Assembly (NCBI RefSeq): GCF_020524765.1
Contig: NZ_JAIVLR010000002.1
Location: forward strand, 274,501 to 338,500
From: Qipengyuania gaetbuli
GTDB lineage: Bacteria > Pseudomonadota > Alphaproteobacteria > Sphingomonadales > Sphingomonadaceae
Direction: 5' to 3'
DNA: 64,000 bases
Part shown: in pieces, positions 17,284-26,600 of the stretch
Position numbering within the stretch: the stretch's first letter is position 1
How the letters are laid out: every line of letters begins with the position of its first letter
The notes under the pieces: model-generated
Database searches by the model: none
Seen by the model: only the letters and a program-made list of their open reading frames with translations
What the model was told of the DNA's origin: nothing
Made by a program: the position numbers and the translations under genes

Positions 17284-17312
17284 TTGCCATTTGTAGGAAG
17301 AATCCGTATGTG
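17284..17312 (+). promoter_or_regulatory. Candidate sigma-70 promoter for rpsU
   Basis: TTGCCA, 17-bp spacer, TATGTG. Lies about 125 bp upstream of rpsU. Pattern match only. Confidence 0.3.
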
Positions 17313-17435
17313 CGCGCCGTTCGAGCCGGTCCGAAAGGGATTCGGCGCGCTTTTCGTTGAAAGAGCGAAACCCTATTCAAGGAGGCAAACCCCGCAAATG
17401 CGGGCTCTGGCCCGATAGTCGAGGTATTGAAGTTT

Positions 17436-17642
17436 ATGCAGATCATGGTTCGCGATAACAATGTCGACCAGGCCCTCCGCGCGCTCAAGAAGAAGCTGCA
17501 GCGTGAAGGCGTGTATCGCGAAATGAAGCTGCGTCGCCACTACGAAAAGCCGAGCGAAAAGCGCGCCCGCGAAAAGGCTGCTGCCGTTCGCCGCGCCCGC
17601 AAGCTCGAGCGCAAGCGCATGGAGCGTGACGGCATCAAGTAA
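17436..17642 (+). CDS. rpsU: 30S ribosomal protein S21
   Basis: Small basic ribosomal protein of 68 residues from the ATG at 17436 ([20 protein letters not shown]). The whole length matches S21 of sphingomonads, including the arginine-rich C-terminal tail ending [13 protein letters not shown] about 9 bases upstream supports this start over the TTG at 17427 and the inner ATG at 17445. A short perfect hairpin CCCGC-AAAT-GCGGG lies at about 17392-17405 in the leader. Followed by a strong terminator at 17675. Confidence 0.97.
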   Translation: MQIMVRDNNVDQALRALKKKLQREGVYREMKLRRHYEKPSEKRAREKAAAVRRARKLERKRMERDGIK

Positions 17643-17674
17643 GCCGTTGCCTTAGCTTCCAAGCCAAGCCATGA

Positions 17675-17700
17675 GGGCGCGGAGAAATCCGCGCCCTTTG
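17675..17700 (+). terminator. Rho-independent terminator after rpsU
   Basis: Perfect stem AGGGCGCGGA / TCCGCGCCCT with GAAA tetraloop, followed by TTT; 33 bp past the rpsU stop. Confidence 0.8.
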
Positions 17701-17720
17701 CGTATCAGGACGAATTTTCC

Positions 17721-18284
17721 ATGACCGAGATCACCCGCGTTCCCCTCCAGCCCATCGCCAAGGGCTCGCTCACCAAGCTGTGGCTGGGCGTCATCGTGGC
17801 CATACTGATCGGCGGCGGCCTTGCCTGGGCCGCTATGCCCAAGGGTCTCGATGTGGAAGTGATTACCGAAGGCACCGGTCCTTCGCCGCAGATCGGCGAC
17901 GTGGTCTTCGCGAAATATGTCGGCACGCTGACCGACGGCACCGAATTCGATCGGTCGCAGCCCAGCCCGTTCCCGCCGGGCGTGTTCCCTGACGGTACGC
18001 CGTTCCCGCTCGAGGAAAATGGCGGCCTGATCCAGGGCTTCGTCGACGGACTGCTGCAGACCAAGGAAGGCGGCAAGTACCGCATCGAGATCCCGGCCGA
18101 CCAGGCCTACGGCGCGAATCCCCCCGCGGGATCGCCGATTCCGCCGGATGCCGACCTCGTGTTCGAAGTCGAAATCATCGACATCATGCCGCTGCCCGAA
18201 GCGCAGCAGCGCCTGATGCAGCTCCAGCAGCAGATGCAGGCACAGCAGGGCCAGGCCGCTCCCGAGGGTGCGCCCGTCGAATAA
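17721..18284 (+). CDS. Membrane-anchored FKBP-type peptidyl-prolyl isomerase
   Basis: Catalyses proline cis/trans isomerisation, probably on the periplasmic face. 187 residues: an N-terminal uncleaved TM helix (about 20-38), then one FKBP domain at about 45-158 with the signatures VGTLTDGTEFDRS, GLIQGFVDGLLQTKEGGKY and IPADQAYG. An inserted Pro-rich loop (PSPFPPGVFPDGTPFPLEE) sits where the FKBP flap would be. The C-terminal 30 residues are Gln-rich low complexity. Located between rpsU and gatC with its own short leader. Confidence 0.9.
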   Translation: MTEITRVPLQPIAKGSLTKLWLGVIVAILIGGGLAWAAMPKGLDVEVITEGTGPSPQIGDVVFAKYVGTLTDGTEFDRSQPSPFPPGVFPDGTPFPLEENGGLIQGFVDGLLQTKEGGKYRIEIPADQAYGANPPAGSPIPPDADLVFEVEIIDIMPLPEAQQRLMQLQQQMQAQQGQAAPEGAPVE

Positions 18285-18334
18285 GGGCACATTGGCCGCT
18301 TGAAGCGCGCCGCTCTCGCGGCTAACGCGCGGCC

Positions 18335-18637
18335 ATGTCCGTTACCCGAGAAGAAGTGGCGAAAATCGCCTCGCTGGCACGCATTCGCATGGCGGATGCG
18401 GAGCTCGATCGCATGGTCCCCGAACTCAACGGCATTCTCGACTGGGTCGAGCAGCTGGGCGAGGTCGATACTGCAGGCGTGGAGCCGATGACCGCGGTCA
18501 TCCCCAACACGCTGCGCCTGCGCGACGACGTGGTCGATGCCGACCCGCACACTGCCGGCGGTCGCCGCGACGACGTGCTGGCCAATGCCCCTGCCGCCGA
18601 ACACGGTTTCTTCGGCGTGCCCAAGGTGATCGAATAA
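18335..18637 (+). CDS. gatC: Asp-tRNA(Asn)/Glu-tRNA(Gln) amidotransferase subunit C
   Basis: Small subunit of the GatCAB amidotransferase, wrapping the GatA-GatB interface. 100 residues with the family pattern [35 protein letters not shown] near the middle, and FFGVPKVIE at the C terminus. Its TAA shares one base with the gatA ATG (TAATG), so the genes are translationally coupled in the order gatC-gatA-gatB. Confidence 0.96.
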   Translation: MSVTREEVAKIASLARIRMADAELDRMVPELNGILDWVEQLGEVDTAGVEPMTAVIPNTLRLRDDVVDADPHTAGGRRDDVLANAPAAEHGFFGVPKVIE

Positions 18638-20118
18638 TGACCGATTTTACGCAGCTTGGCGTCAAGCAGATCCGCGACGGCGTGGCCGGCGGCGACTTCA
18701 CCGCGCGCGAAGTAGCCGAAGCCTTCAACGCGGCCGTGGCCGAAGCGGCCGAACTCAACGCCTTCATCGTTACCACGCCCGACCACGCGCTGGCTGCTGC
18801 CGACGCGACCGACGCGAAGCGTGCGAAGGGCGAAGAGCTGGGCAAGATGGGCGGCGTGCCGATCGGCATGAAGGACCTGTTCGCCACCAAGGGCGTCCAG
18901 ACCACCGCGGCCAGCCACATCCTCGAAGGGTTCGAGCCCGAGTATGAAAGCACCGTCTCGCAGAACCTGTGGGACGCAGGCGCTGGCATGCTGGGCAAGC
19001 TCAACCTCGACCAGTTCGCCATGGGTTCGTCCAACGAGACGAGCTATTTCGGCAACGTCAATTCGCCGTGGAAGAAAGATGGCACCAATGCCGCGATGAG
19101 CCCGGGCGGCTCCTCGGGCGGTTCGTCCTCCGCGGTCGCCGCGCGCATTGCGCCGGCTGCCACCGGCACCGATACCGGCGGTTCGATCCGCCAGCCCGCC
19201 GCTTTCACCGGCATCTGCGGCATCAAGCCGACCTACGGCCGCTGCAGCCGCTGGGGCGTCGTCGCCTTCGCGAGCTCGCTCGACCAGGCCGGCCCAATGG
19301 CCCGCAGCGTCGAGGATTGCGCGATCATGCTCGAAGCCATGGCCGGTTTCGACCCGAAGGACGCGACCAGCCTCGACATGCCCGTGCCCAATTGGGAAGC
19401 CGCGCTGTCGGCGGACCTCAAGGGCAAGAAGGTCGGCATCCCGCGCGAATACCGCATGGACGGCACCGACGAGGAAATCCTCAAGAGCTGGGAACAGGGC
19501 AAGGAATGGCTACGCGATGCAGGCGCCGAGATCGTCGACGTCTCGCTGCCGCATACCAAGTATGCGCTGCCCGCCTATTACATCGTCGCCCCGGCAGAAG
19601 CCTCGTCGAACCTCGCGCGCTATGACGGCGTGCGCTACGGCCTGCGCGAACTGCCCGAGGGTGCAGGCCTGCAGGACATGTATGCCGCCACCCGCGCCGC
19701 CGGTTTCGGCGACGAGGTGAAGCGCCGCATCCTCATCGGTACCTATGTGCTCAGCGCCGGTTTCTACGACGCCTATTACACGCAGGCCCAGAAGATCCGC
19801 ACGCTGGTCGCCCGCGATTTCGAGCAGGGGTTCACCCAGTGCGACGTGATCCTCGCGCCGACCACGCCGACCGCCAGCTTCCCGCTGGGTTCGCTCAACG
19901 AAGACCCGCTGACGATGTACCTGAACGACGTCTTCGCGGTGCCGGCCTCGCTTGCAGGCCTCCCGGCGATGAGCGTGCCCGCCATGCTCAATTCCGATGG
20001 CTTGCCGCTCGGCCTCCAGCTGGTCGGCAAGCCGTTCGACGAACAGGGCGTGCTGAACGCAGGTCTTGCGATCCAGAACCGCGCAAACTTCAACGCTCAG
20101 CCGGAGAAATGGTGGTGA
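18637..20118 (+). CDS. gatA: Asp-tRNA(Asn)/Glu-tRNA(Gln) amidotransferase subunit A
   Basis: Amidase subunit that releases ammonia from glutamine for transamidation of mischarged tRNA. 493 residues. The amidase-signature triad is complete: Lys79 (GMKDLF), cis-Ser159 (SPGGSSGG) and nucleophile Ser183 ([11 protein letters not shown]). Length is normal. The presence of gatCAB implies that the cell makes Gln-tRNA and/or Asn-tRNA by the indirect route, as usual in alphaproteobacteria. Its stop overlaps the gatB start. Confidence 0.97.
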   Translation: MTDFTQLGVKQIRDGVAGGDFTAREVAEAFNAAVAEAAELNAFIVTTPDHALAAADATDAKRAKGEELGKMGGVPIGMKDLFATKGVQTTAASHILEGFEPEYESTVSQNLWDAGAGMLGKLNLDQFAMGSSNETSYFGNVNSPWKKDGTNAAMSPGGSSGGSSSAVAARIAPAATGTDTGGSIRQPAAFTGICGIKPTYGRCSRWGVVAFASSLDQAGPMARSVEDCAIMLEAMAGFDPKDATSLDMPVPNWEAALSADLKGKKVGIPREYRMDGTDEEILKSWEQGKEWLRDAGAEIVDVSLPHTKYALPAYYIVAPAEASSNLARYDGVRYGLRELPEGAGLQDMYAATRAAGFGDEVKRRILIGTYVLSAGFYDAYYTQAQKIRTLVARDFEQGFTQCDVILAPTTPTASFPLGSLNEDPLTMYLNDVFAVPASLAGLPAMSVPAMLNSDGLPLGLQLVGKPFDEQGVLNAGLAIQNRANFNAQPEKWW

Positions 20119-21614
20119 GCACTTACCGTATCCAGGGCGCAACCGGCGAATGGGAGGTCGTGATCGGCCTCGAAGTCCACGCGCAGGTCACTTCGAACGC
20201 CAAGCTGTTTTCGGGCGCAAGCACCGCCTTCGGTGCCGAGCCGAATACGCAGGTCAGCCTCGTCGACGCGGCGATGCCGGGCATGCTGCCCGTGCCGAAC
20301 CGCGAATGCATCCGCCAGGCGGTGCGCACGGGCATGGCGATCGAGGCGCAGATCAACAAGTGGTCGCGTTTCGATCGCAAGAACTACTTCTACGCCGACC
20401 TGCCGCAGGGCTACCAGATCAGCCAGCTCTACCACCCGCTGGTGGGCGAGGGCTCGCTGCTGATCGAGGCAGACGAGAAGGCCGGCATTCCCGAAGACAA
20501 GGTCATCGGCATCGAGCGCATCCACGTCGAACAGGACGCGGGCAAGCTGATGCACGACCAGCATCCGACCATGTCCTATGTCGACCTCAATCGCGTCGGC
20601 ATCGCGCTGATGGAAATCGTGTCGAAGCCCGACATGCGCAGCCCTGCCGAAGCGGGCGCCTATGTCCGCAAGCTGCGCTCGATCCTGCGTTATGTCGGTT
20701 CCTGCGACGGCAACATGGAAGAAGGCTCCATGCGCGCCGACGTGAACGTGTCGGTCCGCCGCCCGGGCGAGGAATTCGGCACGCGCACCGAGACCAAGAA
20801 CGTGAACTCGGTCCGCTTCGTGATGCAGGTCATCGAATACGAGGCGAACCGCCAGGTCGACGTGATCGAGAACGGCGGCACGGTCGACCAGGAAACGCGC
20901 CTGTTCGACCCGAACACCGGCACCACGCGGACCATGCGTTCCAAGGAAGATGCGCATGACTACCGCTACTTCCCCGATCCGGACCTGCTTCCGCTCGAAC
21001 TGGAAGACAGCTTCCTCGAGGAATGCCGCGCTTCGCTGCCCGAGCTACCGGATGCCAAGCGCACCCGCTACGAAAACGATCTGGGCCTGACGCCCTACAA
21101 TGCCCGCGAACTGACCGCAGAGGTCGAAACCTTCGCGCGCTTCGAAACGCTGCTGGCCGAAACCGCCAAGCAGATCGGCAAGCCCGAGGCCAAGGTCGCT
21201 ACGCAGGTCGCCAACTGGGCGCTCTCGGTCGCACCCGGCGTCCTGAAATCGCTGGGCGACGAAGCCGATCCGGCCAACGCCACCGCCGAAGCGCAGGCCA
21301 AGATCCTCGCCATGCAGGACAAAGGCGACATCTCCGGCGGCCAGGCCAAGGAGATCTACGAGATCGTCCTCAAGACCGGGGGCGATCCGGAGACGATTGC
21401 CGACGAGAAGGGCCTAAAGCAGGTCAGCGACACCGGCGCCATCGAGGCGGCGATCGACGCGATCATCGCGGCCAATGGCGACAAGGTGGACGAATACCGC
21501 GGCGGCAAGGATAAGCTGTTCGGCTTCTTCGTCGGCCAGACGATGAAGGCGATGCAGGGCAAGGCCAATCCGGCGGTGGTGAACCAGATCCTGAAGGACA
21601 AGCTCGACGGTTGA
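20115..21614 (+). CDS. gatB: Asp-tRNA(Asn)/Glu-tRNA(Gln) amidotransferase subunit B
   Basis: Kinase/transamidase and tRNA-binding subunit of GatCAB. 499 residues from GTG 20115. Family blocks include [42 protein letters not shown] and [16 protein letters not shown]. The C-terminal YqeY-like tail domain ends [13 protein letters not shown] 20115 forms a GTGA overlap with the gatA stop and has GGAGA about 7 bases upstream. An ATG at 20109 is possible but is too close to that Shine-Dalgarno. Confidence 0.95.
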   Translation: MSTYRIQGATGEWEVVIGLEVHAQVTSNAKLFSGASTAFGAEPNTQVSLVDAAMPGMLPVPNRECIRQAVRTGMAIEAQINKWSRFDRKNYFYADLPQGYQISQLYHPLVGEGSLLIEADEKAGIPEDKVIGIERIHVEQDAGKLMHDQHPTMSYVDLNRVGIALMEIVSKPDMRSPAEAGAYVRKLRSILRYVGSCDGNMEEGSMRADVNVSVRRPGEEFGTRTETKNVNSVRFVMQVIEYEANRQVDVIENGGTVDQETRLFDPNTGTTRTMRSKEDAHDYRYFPDPDLLPLELEDSFLEECRASLPELPDAKRTRYENDLGLTPYNARELTAEVETFARFETLLAETAKQIGKPEAKVATQVANWALSVAPGVLKSLGDEADPANATAEAQAKILAMQDKGDISGGQAKEIYEIVLKTGGDPETIADEKGLKQVSDTGAIEAAIDAIIAANGDKVDEYRGGKDKLFGFFVGQTMKAMQGKANPAVVNQILKDKLDG

Positions 21615-21624
21615 GCGCAAGGCG

Positions 21625-22083
21625 ATGACCTCCATCGTCCTCGTCCAGCCCGAGATACCCGGCAACACCGGGGCGGTGGGGCGCACTTGCGTCGCGCTCG
21701 ACATGGAACTGATCCTGATCCACCCGCTCGGCTTCGAGATTTCGGACAAGCGGGTGAAGCGCTCCGGCCTCGACTACTGGCCGCATATCCGGCTGGTCGA
21801 ATTCGGCAGCTGGTCGGACTTCATTGCCGAACGGGCTCCGCGCAGCGACCAGATGTTCCTGTTCGAGGAATATGCCCCGCGCAATTTCTACGAACCGGAT
21901 TACCCCGATGATGCCTATCTCGTCTTCGGGCGCGAGACGAAGGGCATTCCGGGCGAAATCGTCGAGGCGCACCGCGACCAGATGGTCAGCCTGCCGATGC
22001 GCTCGGACAAGGTCCGTTCGCTCAATCTGGCCAATACCGTTGCTGCAGCGGCCTACCAGGCGGTGCGCAAGCACATCATTTGA
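21625..22083 (+). CDS. trmL: tRNA (cytidine(34)-2'-O)-methyltransferase
   Basis: SPOUT-class, SAM-dependent methyltransferase acting on the wobble base of tRNA-Leu isoacceptors. 152 residues. SpoU-type motif 1 QPEIPGNTGAVGRTC, motif 2 LVFGRETKGIP and motif 3 MRSDKVRSLNLANTVA form the trefoil knot. Length typical of TrmL. Starts 10 bp after gatB and is likely in the same transcript, linking two tRNA-maturation functions. Confidence 0.94.
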   Translation: MTSIVLVQPEIPGNTGAVGRTCVALDMELILIHPLGFEISDKRVKRSGLDYWPHIRLVEFGSWSDFIAERAPRSDQMFLFEEYAPRNFYEPDYPDDAYLVFGRETKGIPGEIVEAHRDQMVSLPMRSDKVRSLNLANTVAAAAYQAVRKHII

Positions 22084-22213
22084 TGCGCCGCCGCCCGTTC
22101 GTCGGGCGCATATGTCATTCGGCGAGCCCGCGCTTGCTCCAAGCCTCTGGAAAGCATAGCCCCTTTGCCGTTCTTGCGCCGTTCGTGCGCACAATTGAGG
22201 GGACTGTAACTAC

Positions 22214-24376
22214 ATGCGTAAGACCGCAACGATTGCGGCGCTGCTTGCCTGCACCGCAACCGCACCGCTTGCCGCCAAGGAAGGGATGTTCACGCCCGGC
22301 CAGCTGCCCGAAATCGCCAAGGACCTGAAGGAAACGGGTCTGGAAATCGATCCCGAAGCCCTGTCGGACCTGACCGGCTTCCCCATGGGCGCGATCGTGT
22401 CGCTCGGCGGCTGCTCGGCCAGCTTCGTCTCGCCGCAAGGCCTCGTCGTCACCAACCACCACTGCGCGCGCGGTTCGGTGCAGTACAATTCGACGGCCGA
22501 GAACAACTATCTCGAAAACGGCTTCCTTGCGAAGGCGTTCAAGGATGAACTGCCTGCCGCTCCCGGCTCGCGCATCTACGTGACGACCGAGATCACCGAC
22601 GTGACCGGCCGCATGCGCGACGGCGTCGACGCCATGTCCGCGACCGAGCGTTACGAGACGCTCGAGCAGCGGATGAAGGACATCACCGCCGAATGCGAGG
22701 CCGAGGCCGGCTATCGCTGCCAGGTCGCTAGCTTCTACGGCGGTGCGGAATACACGCTGATCAAGCGCCTCGAAGTGCGCGACGTGCGCCTCGTCTACGC
22801 TCCGGCGGATTCGATCGGCAAGTACGGCGGCGACATCGACAACTGGATGTGGCCGCGCCACACGGGCGACTTCGCCTTCTACCGCGCCTATGTCGCGCCC
22901 GACGGTTCGGCGGCCGACTATTCCGAAAACAACGTGCCCTACGCGCCGGAGCATCACCTGAAGGTGAGCGCTGCCGGGCTCGAGGACGGCGATTTCGTCA
23001 TGGCTGCGGGCTACCCCGGCTCAACCCAGCGCTATGCGACGCTGGCCGAGGTGGAGAACACCTTCGACTGGTCCTACCCGACCTTCGTCACGCTGCTGAA
23101 CGACTGGATCGACACGATCGAGGAAGCCGCACCCGAAGGGTCGGACGCGCGCGTGAAGTACGAATCGCGCCTCGCCGGTCTCAACAACAGCGAGAAGAAC
23201 CTGCGCGGCCAGATCGAAGGTGCGCGCCGTGTCGGCCTCGTCGATCGCCGCCGCGAGCGTGAGGAAGCGCTGGCTGCATGGATTGCCGCCGACAAGTCGC
23301 GCGCCGGTTACGGCGAGGCGATCTCGGGCCTTCAGGCTCTCACGGTCGAAAGCGCTGCCGAAGCGCGCAAGAGCTTCTGGTACAACAACGCCACGCGTCC
23401 TGCGCTGCTGTCGGCAGCCCAGCGTCTCTATCGCCTGTCGAAGGAACGCGAGAAGGAAAACGCCCTGCGCGATCCGGGCTACCAGGACCGCGACATGACC
23501 TTCTTCCGCCAGGGCCTGCAGGCGCTCGATCGCCGCTACGAGGCCTCGGTCGACAAGGCGGAATGGCTGATGTTCCTGAGCACCTACATCAAGCAGCCCG
23601 AGGAAAACCGTGTGGCTGTCTTCGACAAGGCGCTCGGCCTGACGCCGGGCATGACCACGCAGCAGCTGTCGGACAAGCTGGACGCCTATTACGCCGGCAC
23701 CACGCTGGACGAGACGGCAACCCGCCTGTCGCTGATGGAAGCCGATGCGGCGACCTTCGAGGCCAGCAACGATCCCTTCGTCAAGCTGGCCGTAGCGCTC
23801 TATCCATACGAGCGCGCCAAGGAAGCCGAGGGCGAGGAGCGTGCAGGCCGTGCACAGGCGCTGCGTCCGGCCTACATGGACGCGATCATGCAGTGGCAGC
23901 GTTCGCAGGGCATCACGACCTATCCCGATGCCAACTCCACCCTGCGCGTCACCTACGGCACCGTGCTCGGCGGTTCGCCGCGTGACGGCATGGCCTACCT
24001 GCCGTTCACCACGCTGGAAGGCATCCTCGAAAAGGACACGGGCATCGATCCCTTCAACGCTCCGGAAAAGCAGCTGAAGGAAATCCGCGAGAAGGATTAC
24101 GGCAAGTACAAGCTCGACAGTATCGGTTCGGTGCCGGTCAACTTCCTGTCCGATCTCGACAGCACCGGTGGCAACAGCGGCTCGGCCACGCTCAACGCGC
24201 GCGCAGAGCTGGTCGGCCTGCTGTTCGACGGCACCTTCGAAAGCGTCAATTCCGACTGGGACTTCGATCCGCGCACCACGCGCACGATCCATGTCGACAC
24301 CCGCTACATGCTGTGGGTGATGGACAAGGTCGACGGTGCGCAGGGCCTGATCGAGGAAATGGACATCGTCGACTAA
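22214..24376 (+). CDS. S46-family dipeptidyl-peptidase (DPP7/DPP11 type)
   Basis: Periplasmic serine exopeptidase that releases dipeptides from oligopeptides. 720 residues with an N-terminal signal peptide (ends about LAAKEG). Chymotrypsin-like fold split by a helical domain: catalytic His83 in VVTNHHCARG, Asp in YGGDIDNWMWPRHTGDF, and nucleophile Ser655 in GGNSGSATL. The C-terminal FDPRTTRTIHVDTRYMLW is diagnostic of S46. Whether it prefers acidic (DPP11) or hydrophobic/basic (DPP7) P1 residues is not decided here. With the nearby M16 and HExxH proteases it suggests growth on peptides. Confidence 0.94.
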   Translation: MRKTATIAALLACTATAPLAAKEGMFTPGQLPEIAKDLKETGLEIDPEALSDLTGFPMGAIVSLGGCSASFVSPQGLVVTNHHCARGSVQYNSTAENNYLENGFLAKAFKDELPAAPGSRIYVTTEITDVTGRMRDGVDAMSATERYETLEQRMKDITAECEAEAGYRCQVASFYGGAEYTLIKRLEVRDVRLVYAPADSIGKYGGDIDNWMWPRHTGDFAFYRAYVAPDGSAADYSENNVPYAPEHHLKVSAAGLEDGDFVMAAGYPGSTQRYATLAEVENTFDWSYPTFVTLLNDWIDTIEEAAPEGSDARVKYESRLAGLNNSEKNLRGQIEGARRVGLVDRRREREEALAAWIAADKSRAGYGEAISGLQALTVESAAEARKSFWYNNATRPALLSAAQRLYRLSKEREKENALRDPGYQDRDMTFFRQGLQALDRRYEASVDKAEWLMFLSTYIKQPEENRVAVFDKALGLTPGMTTQQLSDKLDAYYAGTTLDETATRLSLMEADAATFEASNDPFVKLAVALYPYERAKEAEGEERAGRAQALRPAYMDAIMQWQRSQGITTYPDANSTLRVTYGTVLGGSPRDGMAYLPFTTLEGILEKDTGIDPFNAPEKQLKEIREKDYGKYKLDSIGSVPVNFLSDLDSTGGNSGSATLNARAELVGLLFDGTFESVNSDWDFDPRTTRTIHVDTRYMLWVMDKVDGAQGLIEEMDIVD

Positions 24377-24401
24377 CGACCGTCCTTCCGTAAACGACAG
24401 A

Positions 24402-24431
24402 GGCCCGCCGGAGCGATCCGGCGGGCCTTTT
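24402..24431 (+). terminator. Strong Rho-independent terminator after S46 peptidase
   Basis: Perfect 11-bp stem GGCCCGCCGGA / TCCGGCGGGCC, GCGA loop, then TTTT. Starts 25 bp after the stop codon. Confidence 0.9.
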
Positions 24432-24482
24432 CATTGCTGCGCGAATGACATAGCTTCATGCCACTTCGGGGAGGGCGGTTTC

Positions 24483-24719
24483 ATGAAGTGGGTCTTCATC
24501 GTTTTCGTGGTGCTTTACGTGGTGGCGCTGTTCCTGCTGGCGGTCGGCACCTTCGGCTGGTTCGGGCAGGAGCAGGATCCGCTTTCGGGTGTCTTCCTGA
24601 TGCCGCTGGGGCTGCCGTGGAATATCCTCGGCGACAAGATCGGGCTGACCGGCGCATGGCTCGCCATCCTCGCCCCGGCGATCAACGCCGCGATCCTGTA
24701 CTGGCTCTGGAAACGCTGA
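24483..24719 (+). CDS. Small hydrophobic protein, two to three helices
   Basis: 78 residues; N-terminal helix (about 4-26), a middle region with Trp/Gly, and a C-terminal helix (about 55-75) ending in WKR. No recognised domain. Isolated between the S46 terminator and the convergent lipoprotein cluster; only 6 bp separate its stop from the stop of the minus-strand gene at 24726. Codon use matches the neighbours, so it looks like a real gene, function unknown. Confidence 0.65.
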   Translation: MKWVFIVFVVLYVVALFLLAVGTFGWFGQEQDPLSGVFLMPLGLPWNILGDKIGLTGAWLAILAPAINAAILYWLWKR

Positions 24720-24725
24720 GGATTG

Positions 24726-25277
24726 TCAGCCGCCTTCGGGCGGCTCCACTCGGCTGACAGGTGCAGCCTTGCCGAGCGCGCGCATATGCTCGTCCGCTTC
24801 GCGCAAGATGCCCATGAAATCCTGGTAATCGTCGTCGAGACAGCCTTCGTTCCACGCGATCTCGGTCGTGGTGGCTCCGCGCGTCAGGCGTAGCGTGCCA
24901 TAGGCCATGTCGTTCATACGATTGTCGCAGTCGTTGAAATCGGGTGCCGGGCTCGGGAGCTTGCGCAGGATTGACTCCAGCTTGATGTAATTGGCCGCCT
25001 CGGGCTCGATCTCGTGCCAGGCCTGCGAAGCGGGCGCGGTCGGTGGCTGACCTTCGGGACGGATAGCCTCGGTCCAGCTGCCCCCGCCATTGGGCAGGAT
25101 ACGCCACGATGTGATCGGACCGCCCCAGCTCTTCACCTCGAAGACGACGAAATCCCAGTCGGGCGCAGGTGGCGGCGAAGGGCTTTCCGCACGCGCCTGG
25201 GTGCAGGATGCAAGGAAGAGGGCGGATACCGCCAGCACGGTGGCATGTCTGGTTCGCATCCGCCCTCTGTTCTTCAT
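24726..25277 (-). CDS. Putative lipoprotein, unknown function
   Basis: 183 residues. An N-terminal signal with lipobox (LFLASC, Cys about residue 25) is followed by a Pro/Ser-rich linker and a globular part containing W..V..VKSWGGPI, a YIKLESILRKL helix and a Cys pair (DFNDCDNRM ... NEGCLDDDYQ) that may form a disulfide. No family recognised. An inner ATG at 25259 (MRTRHA) gives a tighter signal peptide and is an alternative start. Last of six minus-strand exported-protein genes from 28020. Confidence 0.72.
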   Translation of the reverse strand: MKNRGRMRTRHATVLAVSALFLASCTQARAESPSPPPAPDWDFVVFEVKSWGGPITSWRILPNGGGSWTEAIRPEGQPPTAPASQAWHEIEPEAANYIKLESILRKLPSPAPDFNDCDNRMNDMAYGTLRLTRGATTTEIAWNEGCLDDDYQDFMGILREADEHMRALGKAAPVSRVEPPEGG

Positions 25278-25282
25278 AGCCG

Positions 25283-25732
25283 TCAGTTTCGCTCGAAAGC
25301 GTAAACGATCCGCGCAGTGCGGATCACGAGGCCTCGCCCGTCGGGCGTCAGCGTGTAGGCGCTGGAACTCGGCAGATCCGCAGCCAGCGCTTCCCCGAAT
25401 GTCGGGTCAGGGCAGAAAGCGCGGGTCGCGGCGACCTGCGAGATGCTGATCGAACCGTTATAGGTCTGGGGCAGCGTAGCCTCCCAACTGGCCGACCCGC
25501 GGTTGCAATCCAATTGCATATTCACCCTTCCGCCGCGCTCGAACGTCAGCGTGTGGCGTGCCTGGAGCTCCGGGTTGAGGCGCGTGGACGTGCCCGAAGT
25601 TTCAACATCGACGAGACGCCATGTCGTGCCGTTCAACGGGTGGTAGACATTACCCGGCAAGGATTCGCAGCCGGCAAGGGCCAGCCCAGCCGCCCCGAGC
25701 GCTGCCATGCGGTAAAGATGCGAATGCGTCAT
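25283..25732 (-). CDS. META-domain (HslJ-like) lipoprotein
   Basis: 149-residue lipoprotein: signal peptide with lipobox LALAGC (Cys about residue 22), then a short META-type domain with LNGTTWRLVDVE, TLTFERGGRVNMQLDCNRGSA and the C-terminal strand. META domains occur in HslJ and related envelope proteins with roles in stress or antibiotic tolerance; biochemical function is generally unknown. The pair of cysteines (LDCNRG, RAFCPDP) matches the conserved 'D.GCN...' position of META proteins. Follows the next gene upstream by 3 bp and is probably coupled. Confidence 0.82.
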   Translation of the reverse strand: MTHSHLYRMAALGAAGLALAGCESLPGNVYHPLNGTTWRLVDVETSGTSTRLNPELQARHTLTFERGGRVNMQLDCNRGSASWEATLPQTYNGSISISQVAATRAFCPDPTFGEALAADLPSSSAYTLTPDGRGLVIRTARIVYAFERN

Positions 25733-25735
25733 CGC

Positions 25736-26050
25736 TCATCCTTCCTTCGATTTTGCGAGTTCGGCCATGACCTTTTCGCAGGCCGCTGCACTGTTGGCGA
25801 CTTCTTCGCCTTCCGGAATTTCGGTCTTGCCCGAAACGTCCATGGCAGCCTTGTTGAGCACCTCGTCTAGCTGCTCTGGCGTCAGATAGCCGAGTTCCTG
25901 TGCCGCCTGGGCGGTCGAGCATATCCCTGTGGCGATTCCAACGCCTGCGCCAACTCCGGCCATCGTTCCTCCAACCAGCGGCGCGGCGAGAAAGACGCCA
26001 CCCAGGATGCCCACTATGAAGGCGATAATTCCGACTACAGTCTTGCTCAT
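25736..26050 (-). CDS. Small membrane-anchored exported protein, unknown
   Basis: 104 residues. The N-terminal hydrophobic, Gly-rich segment (about 5-45; VGILGGVFLAAPLVGG) looks like one or two helices with a glycine-zipper flavour. A soluble C-terminal helical part follows, with Cys44 and Cys91. No family recognised. Sits 3 bp upstream of the META lipoprotein gene in the same minus-strand series. Confidence 0.65.
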   Translation of the reverse strand: MSKTVVGIIAFIVGILGGVFLAAPLVGGTMAGVGAGVGIATGICSTAQAAQELGYLTPEQLDEVLNKAAMDVSGKTEIPEGEEVANSAAACEKVMAELAKSKEG

Positions 26051-26070
26051 GATTTCCTCCGCTTGGTCGC

Positions 26071-26541
26071 TTATCCGCCCGTCACCATCGCATCGACGAG
26101 CACGTAGGTTTCCGGCCCGAACTTGACCGTCACCATGTCTCCGTCACGCGTGGTTGCGAAGTCCCATCCGGCCGAACCGTCCGCTTGCGCGCTGTCTGCG
26201 CCATAGGGTTCGGTGCCGCGCAGGAAGATCGCCCGCTTGAAACCGTCGGGCTTCGACACCTCGATCAGGTGCTGGCCTTCCTCGCCCCAGTTGCGCTTGA
26301 TGCCCGCCTCGCAGGTCTGCTCGGGCGCGGCATTGTCGAAGCCGCACTTGAGGAGGGTGGTGGCATTGTAATCGGTCCCGGCGACGAGCGCATCGCCTTC
26401 GCCATAGGCCGGCTGCGCAGCTTCGCTGCCGGCGTCCGCAGCGATCTCGGTCTCCGCCGGGGCTGCATCTTCCGTTTCTGCCGCGCCTCCGCATGCGGCC
26501 AGCACAATGGCAAGCGCGCCGGTTACGATGAATCTACGCAT
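26071..26541 (-). CDS. Putative lipoprotein, unknown function
   Basis: 156 residues with lipobox IVLAAC (Cys about 17), an acidic Ala/Glu/Thr linker (about 18-48) and a compact domain with a Cys pair (LKCGFD ... EQTCEAG), GTEPYG and a C-terminal TVKFGPETYVLVD strand. The linker plus small Cys-bridged domain resembles outer-membrane lipoproteins that bind envelope targets, but no named family is recognised. Part of the minus-strand cluster; shares the ACGGAAE mature start with the next gene, suggesting related origin of the signal region. Confidence 0.7.
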   Translation of the reverse strand: MRRFIVTGALAIVLAACGGAAETEDAAPAETEIAADAGSEAAQPAYGEGDALVAGTDYNATTLLKCGFDNAAPEQTCEAGIKRNWGEEGQHLIEVSKPDGFKRAIFLRGTEPYGADSAQADGSAGWDFATTRDGDMVTVKFGPETYVLVDAMVTGG

Positions 26542-26600
26542 GGTTTCCCTCCGCTGGGCCGGGGCGGGGTGCGTAAACCGCCCGCCGCCCCGTCACCCGA

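Noticed and set aside
17356-17378. GTTGAAA ... CCCTATTC before rpsU as a second heat-shock promoter
   Set aside because: Spacer is only 8 bp, far shorter than the 13-15 bp needed for sigma-32.
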